This document shows, piece by piece, positions 8,289-16,391 of a stretch of 50,290 nt of DNA (its first letter is position 1; each line of letters starts with the position of its first letter). The stretch is from Gammaproteobacteria bacterium (GTDB lineage: Bacteria > Pseudomonadota > Gammaproteobacteria > GRL18), in assembly GCA_027012135.1 (NCBI GenBank), contig JALUZF010000262.1, positions 1 to 50,290 on the forward strand, read 5' to 3'. Under the pieces are notes generated by a model. That model had not been told where the DNA came from. It was given only the letters and a program-made list of their open reading frames with translations, and did no database searches. A program made the translations under genes and the position numbers.

Positions 8289-9404
8289 TTATAAAGCAAT
8301 GGGCTGACGGCGACTGCCCCAACGCCCAGGCTGAGGGTCAAACCGTCCATGCAAAGCTGTACCGCAGTGTATACAATGACCATCAGCGGTTAAATTCCAT
8401 TCACTTAACTCGTACCAGTCCCGGCCAATCAGTTCCTGGCCACAATAATGACAGAATGTACTGCTGCTGAGCTTGTCATGCACATTGCCGCTGTAAACAT
8501 AATAAAAGCCATTCTTTTTAGCAATATCCCTGGCTCTTAGCAATGAGGTCAGAGGGGTTGGCTCCAGATCGGTCATCTTATAGTCAGGATGAAAAGCGGT
8601 AAAATGCCAGGGTACTTCCGGACCCATATGTTCTATACCCCATTGCGTCATAGCTTCTATTTCAGCTTCAGAATCATTTAAACCCGGGATCAGCAAGGTA
8701 GTAATTTCAAACCAGACATCGGTATGATGGTAAAGATATTCCAGGGTATCCAGCACCGGCTGTAGATGGCTACCAGTCTCTTTCTTATAAAATTCTTCTG
8801 TAAAGGCTTTTAGATCTACATTGGCAGCATCCATAACCGAAAAGAATTCTTCCCGAGGCTCAGCACAGATGTAACCGGCGGTTACAGCCACTGACTTAAT
8901 GCCCTTTTCCCGACAGGCATGAGCCACATCCAGAGCATATTCATGAAAGATAACCGGATCATTATAAGTATAGGCCACGCTTTTACATTGATAATCCTGA
9001 GCGGCCTGGGCAATTTTCTCTGGTGAGGCAAAGCTCATCATTTTATCCATTTCCCGGGATTTCGTGGTATCCCAGTTCTGGCAGAACTTACAGCCTAGGT
9101 TACAGCCTGCCGTGCCAAAAGACAGCACGGCCGAACCGGGATAAAAATGATTCAGAGGTTTCTTTTCAATGGGATCGATACAGAAACCGCTGGAACGACC
9201 ATAAGTGGTTAAAACCACTTCCCCATTATGATTGGCCCGTACATAACAGAAACCCCGCTGCCCCGGTTTTAAGGCACAATACCTGGGGCAGAGATCACAT
9301 TGTATCCGGGGTTCTTTTTTATGCTCGTCTTTTTGCTCTTCAAGCTTATGCCAGTAGCGGGTAGCAACGGTAGTATCACCTTCAAATAAAATATCATTCG
9401 CCAT
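8289..9404 (-). CDS. amrS: AmmeMemoRadiSam system radical SAM enzyme
   Basis: A 371-residue radical SAM protein of the AmmeMemoRadiSam family, whose reaction is not established. The SAM/4Fe-4S motif CxxxCxxC is seen as CNLGCKFC (C101, C105, C108), after TAG and before QNWDTTKSR. An N-terminal cysteine cluster (C36, C39, C43, C53) and a C-terminal pair of CxxC motifs (CHYCG...CIHCG) suggest further metal binding. ATG 9404 has a strong GGGGGAG Shine-Dalgarno. Its partners amrB and amrA lie divergently across a 180-bp palindrome. Oxygen-labile cofactors are likely from the family. Confidence 0.93.
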   Translation of the reverse strand: MANDILFEGDTTVATRYWHKLEEQKDEHKKEPRIQCDLCPRYCALKPGQRGFCYVRANHNGEVVLTTYGRSSGFCIDPIEKKPLNHFYPGSAVLSFGTAGCNLGCKFCQNWDTTKSREMDKMMSFASPEKIAQAAQDYQCKSVAYTYNDPVIFHEYALDVAHACREKGIKSVAVTAGYICAEPREEFFSVMDAANVDLKAFTEEFYKKETGSHLQPVLDTLEYLYHHTDVWFEITTLLIPGLNDSEAEIEAMTQWGIEHMGPEVPWHFTAFHPDYKMTDLEPTPLTSLLRARDIAKKNGFYYVYSGNVHDKLSSSTFCHYCGQELIGRDWYELSEWNLTADGHCIHCGTALHGRFDPQPGRWGSRRQPIAL

Positions 9405-9717
9405 AACGATCTCCCCCTCACTTTTTATACTATTTTTAACCTAAATAAATCAGTTGAAACGTAGCGAGAATGATCAGAGTGCTGAAGATACAAGGATTTA
9501 CAGGTTATTTTGGCTTTATTCGTAGCCACCCTACGGGTGAAGTCAAAATGTTCTGGAAAGCCTTGTAGGTTCAATGCTATGGACATTCGCAGTAGGTTCA
9601 ACTGATTTATTTAGGTTTAATACCGCTTTTTATCGCAGTCCTTAATAGCACTCTTTATAAAAAAGAGTTATGCCTATATATCTACTATATATAATACAGA
9701 TGGGGGTAAAAACAGCA
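9405..9717. other. 313-nt divergent intergenic region amrS/amrB
   Basis: Most of this gap is filled by the 9438-9617 fold-back element. Only 33 nt separate it from amrS and 100 nt from amrB. The amrS promoter must therefore overlap the element or lie in it, unless amrS is read from elsewhere. The amrB side (9618-9717) is AT-rich and may hold its promoter. No ORF is seen. Confidence 0.7.
9438..9617. repeat. 180-bp near-palindromic element, MITE-like
   Basis: The two ends (9438-9458 and 9597-9617) are perfect 21-bp inverted repeats. The arms stay alignable almost to the middle: shared blocks include TGAA, TACAAGG, CAG and ATTTTG. The core is CGTAG-CCACC-CTACG (9521-9535). In the inner 18 positions the four differences are G-U wobbles if the plus strand is transcribed, which suggests constraint at RNA level or transition decay. 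No transposase ORF and no clear target-site duplication were found. It may be a non-autonomous miniature transposon or a long RNA hairpin. Confidence 0.75.
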
Positions 9718-10527
9718 ATGACAATATTGAATAGCACACCAGCACATCGGCCACCTGCAGTAGCCGGTATGTTTTATCCTGGCCCCGCCAGTGAACTGGA
9801 GCGATCAGTAGAACTTTATCTGCAACAGGCTCCTGTTGAGCCACTGTCTAAACGGCCTAAAGCTATGATAGTCCCACATGCGGGTTATATTTATTCTGCA
9901 CCGGTAGCCGCCCGTGCTTTTAAACAACTAGAGCCTTTTGCCGATGAAATTTCCCAGGTGATCCTGTTAGGGCCTTCCCACAGAGTTCCTTTTACCGGCA
10001 TTGCCAGCAGTTCTGCCGAAGCTTTTGATACACCGTTAGGCGCTATTCCACTAAACCGGAACACCATTGACAGGGTCAATCAGCTGCCATTTGTTGTGCC
10101 ATACGATGAGGCTCACCAGCAGGAACACAGTCTGGAAGTACAGCTGCCTTTTCTACAGAAAGTACTGTCTGATTTCACCCTGGTACCGCTGGTTATCGGC
10201 CAGGCCAGTGATGAACAGGTGGGTCAGTTAATTGAATACCTGTGGGATGATCCGGGCACCCTGTTTCTGATCAGCTCGGATTTAAGCCATTACCTGGATT
10301 ACGATACCGCCAGGCAATATGACTTTGCCACCATGAAGGCCATTGAACAGCTGGAACCACAGAAAATTCAATATGAACAGGCCTGTGGCCGTACCGGCAT
10401 TGCCGGCTTGTTACTGGCGGCAAAAAATCATCATTTAAAGGTTAAAACCCTGGATATTCGTAACTCGGGGGATACAGCGGGTAGTAAGGATCAGGTTGTG
10501 GGGTATGGGAGTTGGGTGTTTGTTTAA
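9718..10527 (+). CDS. amrB: AmmeMemoRadiSam system protein B (Memo-like)
   Basis: A 269-residue homologue of eukaryotic MEMO1, of the fold related to class III extradiol dioxygenases, found with AMMECR1 and a radical SAM protein. Family signatures: RPPAVAGMFYPGPASELERSVE, AMIVPHAGYIYSAPVAARAF, VILLGPSHRVPFTGIA, DEAHQQEHSLEVQLPFLQ, LISSDLSHYLDYDTA and the C-terminal VGYGSWVF. The histidines in PHAGY, PSHR and EHSLEV are the putative metal site. ATG 9718 was chosen because homology starts there; upstream ATGs give only a short non-conserved leader. The last 60 nt are strongly G/T-rich, beside a heptamer array. Confidence 0.93.
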   Translation: MTILNSTPAHRPPAVAGMFYPGPASELERSVELYLQQAPVEPLSKRPKAMIVPHAGYIYSAPVAARAFKQLEPFADEISQVILLGPSHRVPFTGIASSSAEAFDTPLGAIPLNRNTIDRVNQLPFVVPYDEAHQQEHSLEVQLPFLQKVLSDFTLVPLVIGQASDEQVGQLIEYLWDDPGTLFLISSDLSHYLDYDTARQYDFATMKAIEQLEPQKIQYEQACGRTGIAGLLLAAKNHHLKVKTLDIRNSGDTAGSKDQVVGYGSWVFV

Positions 10528-10533
10528 GAGCGA

Positions 10534-10567
10534 GCGTTCAGCGTTCAGCGTTCAGAAAGAGCATAGA
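10534..10567 (+). repeat. heptamer array A: 3 x GCGTTCA plus conserved tail
   Basis: Three perfect GCGTTCA units (10534-10554) are followed by GAAAGAGCATAGA (10555-10567). The same 13-nt tail follows array B at 37962-37974. The array fills the gap between amrB and amrA and ends 14 nt before the amrA start codon. Confidence 0.9.
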
Positions 10568-10581
10568 TTGAGAGGTGGGTG

Positions 10582-11133
10582 ATGTTAAGTGATGGGGACA
10601 GGAAGGTTTTGAAGGAGGTGGCTTGTCGGTCGGTTTTGAGTGGGCTGGAGCATCATCGGCCATTGGATGTGGATATTGGGGAGTATTCTGATAGCCTGCG
10701 GCAGAAACGGGCTACGTTTGTGACTTTGAATATTGATGGTAATCTGCGTGGGTGTATTGGTACGCTGGAGGCTTATCGGCCGCTGGTGGTGGATATTGCG
10801 CATAATGCTTATGCGGCGGCGTTTTCTGATCCGCGCTTTCCTCCGCTGGGGCCGGCTGAATATGAACAGCTGGATTACCATATTTCGGTACTCAGTGACA
10901 CCAGCCCGATGCAGTTTGATTCTGAGGCTGATTTACTGAGCCAGATCCGTCCCGGTATTGACGGCCTGGTGCTTGAAGACAATGGCTATAGAGGTACCTT
11001 TCTGCCCTCGGTCTGGGAGCAATTGCCAGAGCGGGAAGCCTTTCTGGCTCATCTTAAGCAGAAGGCCGGCTTACCGGCCAGTTACTGGAGTGATACCTTA
11101 AAGGTCAGTCGCTATACGGTGGAAAGTTTTTAG
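10582..11133 (+). CDS. amrA: AmmeMemoRadiSam system protein A (AMMECR1 domain)
   Basis: A 183-residue AMMECR1-domain protein, the third member of the AmmeMemoRadiSam set; biochemical role unknown. The signature is [35 protein letters not shown], with the conserved LRGCIGT motif, then YHISVLS and the [14 protein letters not shown] block. ATG 10582 follows GAGAGGTGG; a GTG 3 nt earlier is in frame. The first half of the gene is unusually G-rich: I count 41 G and 10 C in 10582-10680, and the second half returns to the neighbours' style. Its stop overlaps the ridA stop by 4 nt, convergently. Confidence 0.93.
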   Translation: MLSDGDRKVLKEVACRSVLSGLEHHRPLDVDIGEYSDSLRQKRATFVTLNIDGNLRGCIGTLEAYRPLVVDIAHNAYAAAFSDPRFPPLGPAEYEQLDYHISVLSDTSPMQFDSEADLLSQIRPGIDGLVLEDNGYRGTFLPSVWEQLPEREAFLAHLKQKAGLPASYWSDTLKVSRYTVESF

Positions 11134-11513
11134 TCCAGTTCCAGAACGCCGTCCATTTCCACCCCGGCATTTTTAGGTAAAGAAGCCACACCAATGGCCG
11201 CACGGGCCGGATAGGGCTGACTAAAATAACGGGCCATCACTTCATTAACCAGTGGGAAATGGCTTAAATCCGTCAGGAAAATATTCAGTTTTACAATATC
11301 ACTTAGATCGCCACCGGCGGCTTTGGCCACTGCAGTCAGGTTTTCAAAAACCCGAACAATCTGTGCTTCCATATCACCCTCCACCATTTCCATGGATTCC
11401 GGTATCAATGGTATCTGTCCGGACAGGTACACGGTAGTGCCGACTTTAACAGCCTGTGAATAGGTGCCAATGGCCTGAGGGGCCTGATCGGTTGCAATAA
11501 TTTCTTTTGCCAA
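11130..11513 (-). CDS. ridA: RidA family enamine/imine deaminase
   Basis: RidA hydrolyses reactive 2-aminoacrylate-type enamines made by PLP enzymes. The 127-residue protein matches family length and has the motifs [43 protein letters not shown] and [21 protein letters not shown], including the catalytic Arg of PARA. The start is TTG at 11513 (TTG-GCA-AAA), supported by an AGGAG seven nt upstream and by homology beginning at MAKEII. It converges with amrA with a 4-nt overlap. Confidence 0.96.
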   Translation of the reverse strand: MAKEIIATDQAPQAIGTYSQAVKVGTTVYLSGQIPLIPESMEMVEGDMEAQIVRVFENLTAVAKAAGGDLSDIVKLNIFLTDLSHFPLVNEVMARYFSQPYPARAAIGVASLPKNAGVEMDGVLELD

Positions 11514-11554
11514 AGTATTCTCCTTTTTTGAATATTTAAAACTATTATTTAAAC

Positions 11555-12322
11555 CTATAAAAACAATGACCGACCACCATCCACGGCAATGGTCTGACCG
11601 GAAATATAGTCGGCACTGGCCGCCAGAAACAGCACCGTGCGGGCAATGTCTTCGGCACTGCCCTTACGCTTTAAATAAGTGCGTGACACAATACGCTGTT
11701 TGGTGACTTCGTCCATTTCCTGGGTCGGCCACATAATAGCACCGGGTGCCACCCCGTTAACCCGGACTTCCGGACCCAGTTCAAAGGCCAGGGTTTTGAC
11801 CAGCATGCCCAGGCCGGCCTTGGCCATATTATAAACGCTATGACCTTCCATGGGTCTTTCGGCATGGATATCGACAATATTAATAATACAGCCCTGCTGC
11901 TTTTTCAGGTGCGGTGCGGCCGCCTGGGACAGGAAAAACGGTGCTTTCATGTTACTGCCCACCAGGTCATCCCAGTGCTGTTCGGTCACTTTGCCTATGG
12001 GGGTTGGGTAAAAGCTGGAAGCATTATTAACCAGCACATCCAGACGCCCCCACTGTTCCAGTGCCTGCTTGATAATCACCGGCAGGCTGTTAATATCCAG
12101 TAAGTCCGCCTGGATCAGAATCACCGAGTTTTCCCGAACCGCATTAAGCTCTTCCTGCAGGGCCAGGGCCGGCTGCCTGGAGTTGCGGTAATGTATCACC
12201 AGGTTAGCTCCGGCCGCATGTAAAAACCGGGCCGTCATGGCACCGACCCTCTGTGCTCCACCGGTGATCAGCACAACCTGTCCACTCAGGTCATTTTGCA
12301 GCATGTCTTGCGTTATTTGCAT
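11555..12322 (-). CDS. pteridine reductase (short-chain dehydrogenase)
   Basis: A 255-residue SDR enzyme. The N-terminal cofactor motif is TGGAQRVG, with Arg where most SDRs have Gly; TGxxxRxG is diagnostic of pteridine reductases such as PTR1 and FolM. IHYRNS fits NADPH preference. NNAS is present and the catalytic pair is YNMAK in [14 protein letters not shown]. The C-terminus [14 protein letters not shown] is typical. It probably reduces dihydrobiopterin or dihydrofolate-type pterins. It lies 41 nt upstream of ridA on the same strand. Confidence 0.9.
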   Translation of the reverse strand: MQITQDMLQNDLSGQVVLITGGAQRVGAMTARFLHAAGANLVIHYRNSRQPALALQEELNAVRENSVILIQADLLDINSLPVIIKQALEQWGRLDVLVNNASSFYPTPIGKVTEQHWDDLVGSNMKAPFFLSQAAAPHLKKQQGCIINIVDIHAERPMEGHSVYNMAKAGLGMLVKTLAFELGPEVRVNGVAPGAIMWPTQEMDEVTKQRIVSRTYLKRKGSAEDIARTVLFLAASADYISGQTIAVDGGRSLFL

Positions 12323-12440
12323 TTTACTGGACTCAATTGAATTCTAAAGTTCTGTCAAATTGGATATTAGCAGATAAGTACCGCATAATATAGCGCATTT
12401 AACACACCGTAAAACCCTAAAATTTATATGCCAACTGATT

Positions 12441-13673
12441 ATGCCTACTGAGCCGCCCCGTTCCAGCAAGAAAGCCAGCGACACCTTTCCACAACCTTCT
12501 GCTGAAGCTATTGCCCATAGTAATAAAGTAAAGGAACGGATTATTGCGGCCATCGAATCTGCCGGGGGTAAAATCAGTTTTGAGGCTTATATGAACCTGG
12601 CCCTGTATGCACCGGGACTGGGTTATTATAGTGCCGGGCTCAAAAAATTTGGCCGCCTGGGTGATTTTATTACGGCCCCGGAAATTTCCCCCCTGTTTTC
12701 CCAGTGTCTGGCCATTCAGTGCCGTCATATTATGCAGCAGAGCGGACTGAGTACTCTGCTGGAAGTGGGTGCCGGCTCCGGAATTATGGCTATTGATATT
12801 ATGCAGGAACTGGAACGGCAGGACAGTCTGCCGGAGCAATATCTGATCCTGGAACTCAGTGCCGACCTTCGGGATCGTCAGCAAAAAGCCATTGAGGATA
12901 AAATACCTCACCTGGCCAGTCGTTTTCACTGGCTGGATCAGCTACCTGCCAGACCATTTAACGGCATTGTTATTGCCAATGAACTGCTTGATGCTTTGCC
13001 TGTTCACCTGCTCAGACTGTCCGGCACACAAAGTTTTGAGCGTTTTGTGGCACTGGATAAGGAACAGGAGTTTATCTGGCAGGATCAAAGTATTGAGGAG
13101 CCCCGCCTGAATACTATTGCTGATGAAGTTCGGGATATCCACCTGTCCATGCAGACTCTTAATGATAAACCGGGGCAGGATTATATTACCGAAGTGAATT
13201 TACTGGCCATGGACTGGATCAGCAGCATTGCCGATATTATGGAGCAGGGAGCCGTATTACTGGTGGACTACGGTTATACGGCCCGGGAATATTATCATCC
13301 ACAGCGCTTTATGGGCACATTAATGTGTCATTATCAGCATCATCGTCATGATGATCCCTTTTATCTGCCGGGCATGCAGGATATTACGGCCCATATTAAT
13401 TTCAGTCACATTGCCCGTAGTGCCGAAGCCACCGGTCTGACACTTTGCGGTTTTACTACCCAGGCACATTTTTTAATGGCCGGCGGCCTGGTGGAACTAA
13501 CCCGCGATCTGGATCCGGAGGATGTAGTACATTTTACCGAAACTGCCCGGCAGATAAAAATGCTGACCCTGCCTGAAGAAATGGGCGAACTGTTCAAAGT
13601 CATTTTACTTGCCAAAGGGAAACCGCTATCATTACCAGCATTTCAATTTCAGGATTTCAGTCAGCGGCTGTAA
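12441..13673 (+). CDS. MidA-type SAM-dependent methyltransferase
   Basis: A 410-residue class I methyltransferase of the MidA/NDUFAF7 family (COG1565). The SAM motif is LEVGAGSGIMAID (about residues 107-119). The family blocks ISFEAYMNLALYAPGLGYYSAG, KFGRLGDFITAPEISPLFSQCLA, VIANELLDALPV and LLVDYGYTAREYYHPQRFMGTLMCHYQHH are present. NDUFAF7 methylates an arginine in a complex I subunit; whether the bacterial protein does so is not established. An NDUFA9-like protein lies about 2.7 kb away. The next gene, uppP, starts 14 nt downstream. Confidence 0.92.
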   Translation: MPTEPPRSSKKASDTFPQPSAEAIAHSNKVKERIIAAIESAGGKISFEAYMNLALYAPGLGYYSAGLKKFGRLGDFITAPEISPLFSQCLAIQCRHIMQQSGLSTLLEVGAGSGIMAIDIMQELERQDSLPEQYLILELSADLRDRQQKAIEDKIPHLASRFHWLDQLPARPFNGIVIANELLDALPVHLLRLSGTQSFERFVALDKEQEFIWQDQSIEEPRLNTIADEVRDIHLSMQTLNDKPGQDYITEVNLLAMDWISSIADIMEQGAVLLVDYGYTAREYYHPQRFMGTLMCHYQHHRHDDPFYLPGMQDITAHINFSHIARSAEATGLTLCGFTTQAHFLMAGGLVELTRDLDPEDVVHFTETARQIKMLTLPEEMGELFKVILLAKGKPLSLPAFQFQDFSQRL

Positions 13674-13687
13674 GAATAAGGTAATAA

Positions 13688-14521
13688 ATGGATACTTTTC
13701 AGATTATTGTACTGGCTCTGGTTCAGGGACTGACCGAGTTTTTACCGATTTCCAGTTCTGCTCATCTTATTCTGGTTCCCAAATTGTTCGGCTGGCAGGA
13801 TCAGGGGCTGGCCATTGATGTGGCTGCGCATTTTGGTACTCTACTGGCAATTTTATGGTATTTCCGCCGAGATCTGCATCCTCTGTTTTCAGACTGGAAC
13901 CGTTCAATTCGTTTGCGTAAAACCACTGGAGACTCGGTACTGGCCTGGGGTGTTCTTATTGGTACCCTGCCTGCTGCCATTGCCGGTTATTTTCTGGATG
14001 ATTATAGTGAACAACTGCGCAACCCCTTAATTATTGCCTCCACCACGCTAATATTTGGTGCCCTATTGTGGTACGCCGATGCTTCTGCGCAAAACAAATT
14101 ACGCCTGATGCAGAAACTGGATGCCACAGCACAGCAGAAAAACGAACATCAGCTTGACCTGAAAATGATCCTCTTTATTGGTTTTGCCCAGGCCATTGCG
14201 CTTATCCCCGGCACTTCCCGTTCCGGTATTACCATTACCGCCGGTTTATTAATGGGCATGAGCCGCAAGGCAGCTGCGCGTTTTTCGTTTTTATTATCCA
14301 TCCCCATTATCCTGGCGGCCAGTCTGCTAAAAACGCTGGATTTAAGTGCTTCTCCGGTACATATTGACTGGTTCGATGTAATGTTAGTAACCACCCTGTC
14401 AGCAGTCAGCGCTTACCTGTGTATTTATTACTTTATCCGCCTGCTGGACAGTGTCGGTATGATGCCGTTTATTATCTACCGTTTCTTTCTCGGTGCGGTA
14501 CTGCTCTGGGTCTTTTTATAA
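13688..14521 (+). CDS. uppP: undecaprenyl-diphosphate phosphatase
   Basis: UppP (BacA) dephosphorylates undecaprenyl diphosphate at the inner membrane to recycle the peptidoglycan lipid carrier. The 277-residue polytopic protein carries both active-site motifs, QGLTEFLPISSSAHLILVP and the C-terminal-half PGTSRSGITI. About eight membrane segments are visible. AAGGTAAT precedes the ATG. It is probably co-transcribed with the MidA-type gene before it and the VanZ-like gene 5 nt after it. Confidence 0.96.
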   Translation: MDTFQIIVLALVQGLTEFLPISSSAHLILVPKLFGWQDQGLAIDVAAHFGTLLAILWYFRRDLHPLFSDWNRSIRLRKTTGDSVLAWGVLIGTLPAAIAGYFLDDYSEQLRNPLIIASTTLIFGALLWYADASAQNKLRLMQKLDATAQQKNEHQLDLKMILFIGFAQAIALIPGTSRSGITITAGLLMGMSRKAAARFSFLLSIPIILAASLLKTLDLSASPVHIDWFDVMLVTTLSAVSAYLCIYYFIRLLDSVGMMPFIIYRFFLGAVLLWVFL

Positions 14522-14526
14522 AGAAC

Positions 14527-14913
14527 ATGCATTATCGACGTCTCTGGTTATTACTGGGCTGGCTGTATGTACTACTGGTGTTATACGGTTCTTTAAGTCG
14601 GGTACCTGATATTGACATGCCTTTTGACAATACCGATAAACTGATCCATTTTTTAATGTATTTTATTCTGGCCGGCTGGTTTGTACAGCTATACAGCCGC
14701 CGGTCTCAGCGTATAGTTATTTTAGGCAGTGCTATTTTACTGGGTATTATAATTGAGTTTTTACAGGGGCTGACCGCTTACCGAAGTTTTGATATGCTGG
14801 ATGCCCTGGCAAACAGTATTGGGGCCATAAGCGCTTTTTTACTGGCGGGCACTTCACTGGCATTACTACTGAAACGTTTTGATAACTGGCTTTATCAGCG
14901 GAGAAACAATTAA
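14527..14913 (+). CDS. VanZ-like membrane protein
   Basis: A 128-residue protein with four hydrophobic segments in the VanZ-like pattern: an N-terminal segment, then DIDMPFDNTDKLIHFLMYFILAGWFVQ (the DKxxHFxxY motif), LGSAILLGIIIEFLQGLTAYRSFDMLDALANSIGAISAFL (the EfxQ and DxxDxxxNxxG motifs). VanZ gives low-level teicoplanin resistance in enterococci, but most homologues have no known role. The ATG at 14527 follows the uppP stop by 5 nt. A longer frame overlapping uppP was rejected. Confidence 0.9.
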   Translation: MHYRRLWLLLGWLYVLLVLYGSLSRVPDIDMPFDNTDKLIHFLMYFILAGWFVQLYSRRSQRIVILGSAILLGIIIEFLQGLTAYRSFDMLDALANSIGAISAFLLAGTSLALLLKRFDNWLYQRRNN

Positions 14914-14934
14914 AAGAACTGCAACAATACTTCG

Positions 14935-14986
14935 TTACGGGTTCCACGCAGGAACATGGGAACCCGGTAAAACAGGTAGAACCTGT
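14935..14986. repeat. paired hairpins in the convergent VanZ/cca gap
   Basis: TTACGGGTTCC (14935-14945) pairs with GGGAACCCGGTAA (14958-14970) with one bulge, and ACAGGT-AGA-ACCTGT (14972-14986) forms a second stem at once after it. There is no T-run. The position between two convergent stop codons and the GTTCC/GGAAC theme fit a degenerate REP-like element that may slow or end transcription from both sides. Confidence 0.55.
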
Positions 14987-15006
14987 CATACCTCTCGTGC
15001 TTATTG

Positions 15007-16230
15007 TTATTTCTGTTGCCGTAATTGCCTGACTGCAGCAATACGTTTAAGCCTGAGCTGCTCAGCAATTTCCGGCCCTTTATAACCCTGCTCGACAATT
15101 GCTTTTGGACTGACCTGCGCAGCAGCCTGGAAAAAATTTCTGAACAGCCGGGTTTTATCATCCGGCAAATCCTCATAACCTGAACGTCCTCTGGAATCTG
15201 CTTCACAGGCCAGTAAAAACTGTTCAAAGCGTTCCGGACGTCGAAAAGCATCCAGTCGGGATAATAAATCCACAATAGTAGACGGTTTCAGTTCTTCTAT
15301 GCGATGGTAATTCAAATGAAACTCGGTCACCAACAGGGCCAGAGCACGAAACTCATTAGGCACTTTTAAACGCTGACAGAGCTGTTCAACCAGCGGCACG
15401 CCCCTGGCTTCATGGGCAATATGCTTGGGCCATTGCTCCCTGGGCGTTGTGCCCTTGCCCAGATCATGCACCAGCGCAGCAAATCGTACCACCGATTTAT
15501 CAGACAAACGCTCAGCCTGTTCCAGCACCATCATGGTATGAATACCAGTATCAATTTCCGGATGCCATTGTTTTGACTGAGGCACCCCAAACAGGCGATC
15601 CACTTCCGGAAACAGTCGGGCCAGGGCACCGCACTGGCGGAGCACTTCAAAAAAGATTCTGGGATGATGATCACTGAGGGCTTTTTCCACTTCCTGCCAG
15701 ACCCGTTCCGCAACCAGTGCCTCCATTTCATCATGTTCCACCAGGCACTGCATCATGGCCATGGTTTCATCGGCAATGGTGAAGCCATAATCCGCATAAC
15801 GGGCTGCAAAACGGGCCACCCGTAATACCCGTAACGGATCTTCCACAAAGGAGGGAGAAACATGGCGTAAAACCCGGTCTTTAATATCCTGCACACCATG
15901 ATAAGGATCGTATAAATTGCCCTGCTCATCTTCTGCAATAGCATTTATTGTTAAGTCACGGCGGATCAGATCTTCTTCCAGGGTAACCTCTTTATCGGCA
16001 TGAAAAGCAAAGCCATGGTAGCCTTTGCCGGTTTTTCGCTCAGTACGGGCCAGGGCATATTCTTCATGAGTCTCAGGATGAAGAAAGACCGGAAAATCCT
16101 TGCCTACGGGCGTAAAGCCACGCTCCAGCATCTCATCCACTGAGGCACCCACAACCACATAATCGTGATCTACGACTTTACGCTTTAATAGTTTATCCCG
16201 GACGGCACCGCCCACTTTATAGATTTGCAT
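15007..16230 (-). CDS. cca: multifunctional CCA-adding tRNA nucleotidyltransferase
   Basis: Cca builds or repairs the 3' CCA of tRNA from CTP and ATP. The 407-residue length matches the long proteobacterial form with an HD phosphohydrolase domain. The N-terminal nucleotidyltransferase motif is YKVGGAVRDKLLKRKVVDHDYVVVGA (GGAVRD and the DxD pair DHD). Next are DLTINAIAEDEQG and DPLRVLRVARFAARY. The HD motif VRFAALVHDLGKGTTP is intact, followed by the C-terminal helical region. The start is ATG 16230. Confidence 0.97.
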   Translation of the reverse strand: MQIYKVGGAVRDKLLKRKVVDHDYVVVGASVDEMLERGFTPVGKDFPVFLHPETHEEYALARTERKTGKGYHGFAFHADKEVTLEEDLIRRDLTINAIAEDEQGNLYDPYHGVQDIKDRVLRHVSPSFVEDPLRVLRVARFAARYADYGFTIADETMAMMQCLVEHDEMEALVAERVWQEVEKALSDHHPRIFFEVLRQCGALARLFPEVDRLFGVPQSKQWHPEIDTGIHTMMVLEQAERLSDKSVVRFAALVHDLGKGTTPREQWPKHIAHEARGVPLVEQLCQRLKVPNEFRALALLVTEFHLNYHRIEELKPSTIVDLLSRLDAFRRPERFEQFLLACEADSRGRSGYEDLPDDKTRLFRNFFQAAAQVSPKAIVEQGYKGPEIAEQLRLKRIAAVRQLRQQK

Positions 16231-16391
16231 TATTTTTTTATTCAGGATCCGCTTAATATTGGCTGTGATCCTATGTGAAACTGGCTGGAATTTCTATAAA
16301 AACAGGAATTATTCGGTGAGTTTCACACAAGCGCAGGCAACCTGCCCGCGCACCCAGGGTATGAGATTCAGGCAATATCATGAAGATCGTA
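16231..16391. other. intergenic region with inverted repeats between cca and the NDUFA9-like gene
   Basis: TGTGAAACT (16274-16282) and AGTTTCACA (16319-16327) are perfect 9-bp inverted repeats enclosing an AT-rich 36-nt loop. A short GC-rich stem (GCAGG-CAA-CCTGC) follows. The region contains the 3' end of the NDUFA9-like transcript and the cca promoter, both on the minus strand. No gene is seen. Confidence 0.5.

Noticed and set aside
8081-8470. 147-residue plus-strand frame between the HDOD gene and amrS
   Set aside because: Half of it is antisense to the conserved 3' end of amrS and the rest is AT-rich promoter sequence; no ribosome-binding site or family.
9438-9617. Complete insertion sequence at the amrS/amrB border
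   Set aside because: The element has inverted ends but only 180 bp and no transposase coding capacity; at most a non-autonomous miniature element.
10582-10860. First half of amrA as horizontally acquired DNA
   Set aside because: The protein sequence is continuous with normal AMMECR1 homology on both sides of the composition change, so a local mutation bias beside the repeat array explains it better than a gene fusion.
12417-12929. 170-residue minus-strand open frame opposite the MidA-type methyltransferase
   Set aside because: It lies almost entirely within a well-conserved gene on the other strand and shows no domain or ribosome-binding site.
14419-14526. Extension of the VanZ-like frame into uppP
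   Set aside because: It overlaps the conserved C-terminus of uppP in another frame; the first membrane segment begins at the ATG at 14527.
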